A stretch of 64,000 nucleotides of DNA from an uncultured delta proteobacterium (GTDB lineage Bacteria > Desulfobacterota > Desulfovibrionia > Desulfovibrionales > Desulfovibrionaceae), in NCBI GenBank assembly GCA_903843965.1, contig CAIMRY010000031.1:124001-188000 (forward strand), written 5' to 3'. The translations under genes and the position numbers were made by a program. Of this stretch, positions 61,166 to 64,000 are shown in pieces; within the stretch, counting starts at the first letter, position 1, and each line of letters starts with the position of its first letter. The notes beneath the pieces were generated by a model. That model did not search any database and was not told the origin of the DNA. It saw only the letters and a list, made by a program, of their open reading frames with translations.

Positions 61166-62932
61166 ATGGTCACCAGTGTCCGGTCAAGGTTATCAATTTT
61201 GTGTGTTCTCAGCTTGTTATCCATAACAGGCGGTCTCGTGTTCCTGGCTGCGCCCGGCTCTGGTAACGCAGGCCTTGCAACGACAAATTTAACATTTTTG
61301 CAAGAATTAGTGAATTGGATCAGCCTGCCCATGGGCGTTCTGCTCCTGCTCTCCGGGGTTGCGCTGTTTTGGCTGGCGACGGCAACATTCCGGGATGAAA
61401 TGAATTTTTCGTCAACTCTGCGCGCCAGATTGACGGGGTCGACGCAATTTGCAGACCTGGCACACGCGCTGCCTTTAGACGACAGTTCTGTCATGTCGCG
61501 CAAAACACTTTTTACGGCGCTCGATCAACTTGAGGCCGCCGCCAAGCTGAAAACCGAGCTGCGGGCCAGTCTGGCCCGGGAGGAGAAGGCCGCCCAGGCC
61601 GCCCGGGACGAGGCTGTGGTCATCCGCGAGAACTCCGAGGCCTCGCGCCGCGACGGGCTGCTCTCTGCCGCACGGACCCTGGGCGTGGCCATCGAGGGCA
61701 TCCACGGGGCCAGCAACAACCTGCGCGCCCTGTCGCAGTCCGCCGGCAACGGCGCCAAGGACCAGCAGCGGCTCGTGGCCGAGGCCGTGACCGCCATGGA
61801 CGGCCTGGACCTTGCCCTGGGGCAGATGCAGAGCGGCTCGGATCGGGCGGTGGTGCAGGCCCAGTCCTCCCGAGACCGCGCCCTGGACGGAGCCAAGGTG
61901 GTGGACGAGACCGTGGAGGCCATCCGCCTGGTGGAGCGCAAGGCCGAGGACCTGGCCGAGGTGGTGCGCGACCTGGGCAGCCAGGCCCGCGACGTGGAGC
62001 GCATCATGGAGGTCATCAGCGACATCGCCGACCAGACCAACCTGCTGGCGCTCAACGCCGCCATCGAGGCCGCCAGAGCGGGCGACGCCGGACGCGGTTT
62101 CGCCGTTGTGGCCGACGAGGTGCGCAAGCTGGCCGAAAAGACCATGAACGCCACCCGCGACGTGGCCAGCCGCATCGAGGGCATCCAGAACGGCGTGGAC
62201 CGCACCGGCCAGGACATGGAGGAGACCTCCCGGCGCGTGGACCAGGCCGTGGCCCTGGCCCAAAGCTCCGGCGAGTCCCTGCGCGAGATCGTGGAGCTGG
62301 CCGGGAGCTCGGCCGCGCACATCAGCGGCATCGCCGAGGACACCCGCAGGCAGGCCGCCACAGGCGACCGCATCAGCCGCATCGTGCGCCAGGTGAGCGG
62401 CATCTCCGAGTCGAGCTTCGAGGGCGCGGAGCACGCCTCCATGGCCGTGGACGGGCTGCTGGAGCGCGTGGTCGAGCTGGAGGCCATGAACGCAGTGTTC
62501 CAACTCATCGGCGGCGGCAGCATCCAGAAGATCGTGGAGGACATGGCCGCGCACAACGACATGCGCGGCATGCGCCGCGAGGACCAGGAGCCCGCCATGC
62601 GCGAGACCCTGAAGCGCAACCCGTCCTTTGAGCTTTTGTACATCACCGACGCACACGGGCGGCAGACCGTGGCCAACATCGGGCGCGGGCCCGGCGGCCT
62701 CGTGTCCGACGGCGGCGCCGTGGGCAAGCAGTGGGGAACGCGGGCCTGGTTCCGTCAGCCTGTGGACATGCGCGGCACCGTGGTCTCCGAGGTCTATGTC
62801 TCCAGCGCCACGGGCGAGAACTGCATCACCGTGTCCACCCCCATCAACGACCAGTCCGGGGGCATCGTGGGTGTTCTGGCCGCAGACATCAACCTGGGCA
62901 AGGCCTCGTCCGCGCACACGGGCAACAGCTAG
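61166..62932 (+). CDS. Methyl-accepting chemotaxis protein with a C-terminal Cache-like domain
   Basis: A 588-residue chemoreceptor. Two membrane segments (about 10-30 and 48-70) enclose a short periplasmic loop with no room for a normal sensor. A helical region leads to the signalling domain (about 180-430) with the conserved hairpin tip [41 protein letters not shown] (about 286-325). Unusually, a PDC/Cache-like sensor lies C-terminal to it (about 445-580; [19 protein letters not shown]...[51 protein letters not shown]). This domain must be cytoplasmic. Start [10 protein letters not shown] follows AAGGAG. Confidence 0.9.
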   Translation: MVTSVRSRLSILCVLSLLSITGGLVFLAAPGSGNAGLATTNLTFLQELVNWISLPMGVLLLLSGVALFWLATATFRDEMNFSSTLRARLTGSTQFADLAHALPLDDSSVMSRKTLFTALDQLEAAAKLKTELRASLAREEKAAQAARDEAVVIRENSEASRRDGLLSAARTLGVAIEGIHGASNNLRALSQSAGNGAKDQQRLVAEAVTAMDGLDLALGQMQSGSDRAVVQAQSSRDRALDGAKVVDETVEAIRLVERKAEDLAEVVRDLGSQARDVERIMEVISDIADQTNLLALNAAIEAARAGDAGRGFAVVADEVRKLAEKTMNATRDVASRIEGIQNGVDRTGQDMEETSRRVDQAVALAQSSGESLREIVELAGSSAAHISGIAEDTRRQAATGDRISRIVRQVSGISESSFEGAEHASMAVDGLLERVVELEAMNAVFQLIGGGSIQKIVEDMAAHNDMRGMRREDQEPAMRETLKRNPSFELLYITDAHGRQTVANIGRGPGGLVSDGGAVGKQWGTRAWFRQPVDMRGTVVSEVYVSSATGENCITVSTPINDQSGGIVGVLAADINLGKASSAHTGNS

Positions 62933-62948
62933 ACCGAAACGCACTGCG

Positions 62949-62985
62949 AAAAAAAGGGCTCCGGTTCGCCGGGGCCCTTCTGTTT
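62949..62985. terminator. Bidirectional terminator between mcp and sodC
   Basis: AAGGGCTCCGG and CCGGGGCCCTT, with a TTCG loop, form a stem flanked by a poly-A run on the left and TTCTGTTT on the right. The convergent genes would both be ended here. Confidence 0.85.
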
Positions 62986-63002
62986 GCGCTGCTGGGCGTG
63001 TG

Positions 63003-63509
63003 CTACTTGGCCTTGATCACTCCGCAGGCCACACGCGCCCCGGAATTGCCCGTGGGCTGGGTGGTGAAGTCGTCGGGAGCGGCGTGGATGATGATGCCGC
63101 GGTCCAGAATGCTGCCAGGGCCAGCAGTCAGGGAGATGCCGTCCATGAGGGCCATGAAGCGGGCCTGGCCGTTGGCTCCGGCCACGAGCATGGGCAGGTC
63201 GCCGGCGTGGTGGTCCGGCCTGGCCGGGTCGCCGTGGTGTTTGCCAAAGGGATTGAAGTGCCCGCCGGTGCTGGTGCCGTCCATGGCGCTGCAATCGCCC
63301 TTTTCATGGATGTGGAACCCGTGCGCGCCGGGAGTCAGGCCGGTGAACTGGCCGCTGATCTGCACCTTGTCGCCCTGCTGCTCAAAGGTCATGATTCCGG
63401 CAGCCGTGTTGCCCTTGGTGGGCTGGAGCACGCTTTCGGCGATGGGGCCTTTGGCTGCGCAGGCTGCAAGAAAAAGCATGGAGAACGCAAGCACGAGAAA
63501 TTGACGCAT
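63003..63509 (-). CDS. sodC: Cu/Zn superoxide dismutase lipoprotein
   Basis: A 168-residue lipoprotein (MLFLAAC) that converts periplasmic superoxide to peroxide. Metal ligands are visible in GFHIHEKGDCS, GGHFNPFGKHHGDPARPDHHAGDLP, and GIIIHAAPDD, with the disulfide partner in ARVACGVI. GAGGAGG precedes the ATG. In an otherwise anaerobic-type genome this is an oxygen defence enzyme of the envelope. Confidence 0.95.
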   Translation of the reverse strand: MRQFLVLAFSMLFLAACAAKGPIAESVLQPTKGNTAAGIMTFEQQGDKVQISGQFTGLTPGAHGFHIHEKGDCSAMDGTSTGGHFNPFGKHHGDPARPDHHAGDLPMLVAGANGQARFMALMDGISLTAGPGSILDRGIIIHAAPDDFTTQPTGNSGARVACGVIKAK

Positions 63510-64000
63510 GATTCCTCCTCGATGGGGGTTGGGGGACTATGCTGGCACTCGTTATCACTTGCAGCGAAAAGGTCAAGCCTTGGTGCTGAAATTGTTAGCT
63601 GTGTGTGGCGGTCCTGGAGCAGGTGCTGCAACGCCGCGGCCCTGAGCCGACAGGGAGCGCCGGGCGCTGCGCCCTTGAATCGGTGCGGCCGCATGTCTGC
63701 GGGTGGGGGGGAGCAGCAGTCAGGATCGGCCGACGGCCGGATGGGGCTTTCCCGCAAGGAGGCATCGCGGAAGCGGGTTGTGCAGCATTGCCACCACGAG
63801 TCCTTGGAGTGCGGTAAACCGGGAAAGGGGCTTCTGCATGCCTCGTGTCCATAGTTCATCCGCAGCGTATCCATAGCGTATCCAAAACGTATCCAGAGCG
63901 CATCCAAACACCCGGCTTTATCCGTTTCCATCCGGCTTTATCCGGCTCCATCCGGCAGGGAAGTCCTGAAAGTGTTGGGGGAGAATGGCGGGCACTGGGC
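63510..64000. other. Non-coding right end of the window
   Basis: No credible gene is present in these 491 bases. Several open frames occur but have no ribosome-binding site or recognisable protein sequence. The section from 63854 consists of short tandem repeats. A gene may begin beyond the edge. Confidence 0.55.
63854..63951. repeat. 11-bp and 20-bp tandem repeats
   Basis: Five 11-bp units (63854-63908) follow the consensus GCGTATCCAWA, the first and last diverged. Two 20-bp units starting CCGGCTTTATCC follow at 63912-63931 and 63932-63951, and a third copy begins at 63952. The shared core is TATCC/CATCC. Confidence 0.75.

Noticed and set aside
63389-63931. 180-residue minus-strand open frame at the right end
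   Set aside because: It overlaps sodC in another frame and includes short tandem repeats; no motif was seen.
63854-63951. Possible CRISPR array
   Set aside because: The units are 11 and 20 bp in direct tandem with no spacers.

Overview
The window is a GC-rich bacterial chromosome segment. Flagellar motAB beside a PilZ gene, chemotaxis genes, a fused and divergent acetyl-CoA carboxylase set, nadB-nadA-nadC, and an order mfd / SurA-like / RodZ-like / recO / glyQ / glyS / rpsT point to a Gram-negative member of the Desulfovibrionales (sulfate-reducer relatives). That placement is inferred from gene content and order, not from a search. No rRNA, tRNA, CRISPR array, integrase or complete insertion sequence was seen.

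Layout. 1-7226 (minus): an operon for a branched-chain amino-acid-type (Liv) ABC importer with an acyl-CoA ligase and a CBS-ACT protein inside it. 7400-10500 (plus): an accessory island with a HlyC-family acyltransferase homologue, a very AT-rich membrane-protein gene, and a LysM protein that ends in an RTX-associated calcium-binding module. GC content changes abruptly inside that last gene. 10534-22626: a small hypothetical gene, cheW, then the housekeeping run mfd, two SurA-like periplasmic chaperones, RodZ-like, recO, glyQ, glyS and rpsT. 22646-29035 (minus): a HigBA-type toxin-antitoxin pair, an M48 lipoprotein protease, nadB, nadA, nadC and a FlgO-domain lipoprotein. 29143-37511: purine nucleoside phosphorylase (minus), then motA, motB, PilZ, a divergent biotin carboxylase, a fused carboxyltransferase, a biotinyl carrier, a small unknown gene and ssb. 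37522-37758 is a nest of inverted repeats. 37765-42281 (minus): DUF3783 protein, membrane protein and a SWIM/SNF2 helicase. 42487-46340: a peptide-binding lipoprotein and a bifunctional Rel/SpoT enzyme.

The most interesting region is 46481-60987. Four tightly packed minus-strand genes encode, in transcription order, a YdbH-like AsmA-family protein of about 1265 residues, a YdbL-like (DUF1318) lipoprotein, an exported protein of about 2950 residues (six-blade-like PD40/TolB propeller, TPR arrays, C-terminal CHAT protease with an intact His/Cys dyad), and an SH3-M48 zinc metalloprotease. The first two resemble components of the YdbH-YnbE-YdbL envelope lipid-transport system. Coupling them to an exported CHAT protease and a second protease looks like an undescribed envelope system. 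The window ends with a chemoreceptor whose Cache-like sensor lies C-terminal to its signalling domain, a Cu/Zn superoxide dismutase, and about 490 bases of non-coding DNA with short tandem repeats.

Protein families were recognised by eye and from memory, so residue positions in large proteins are approximate.
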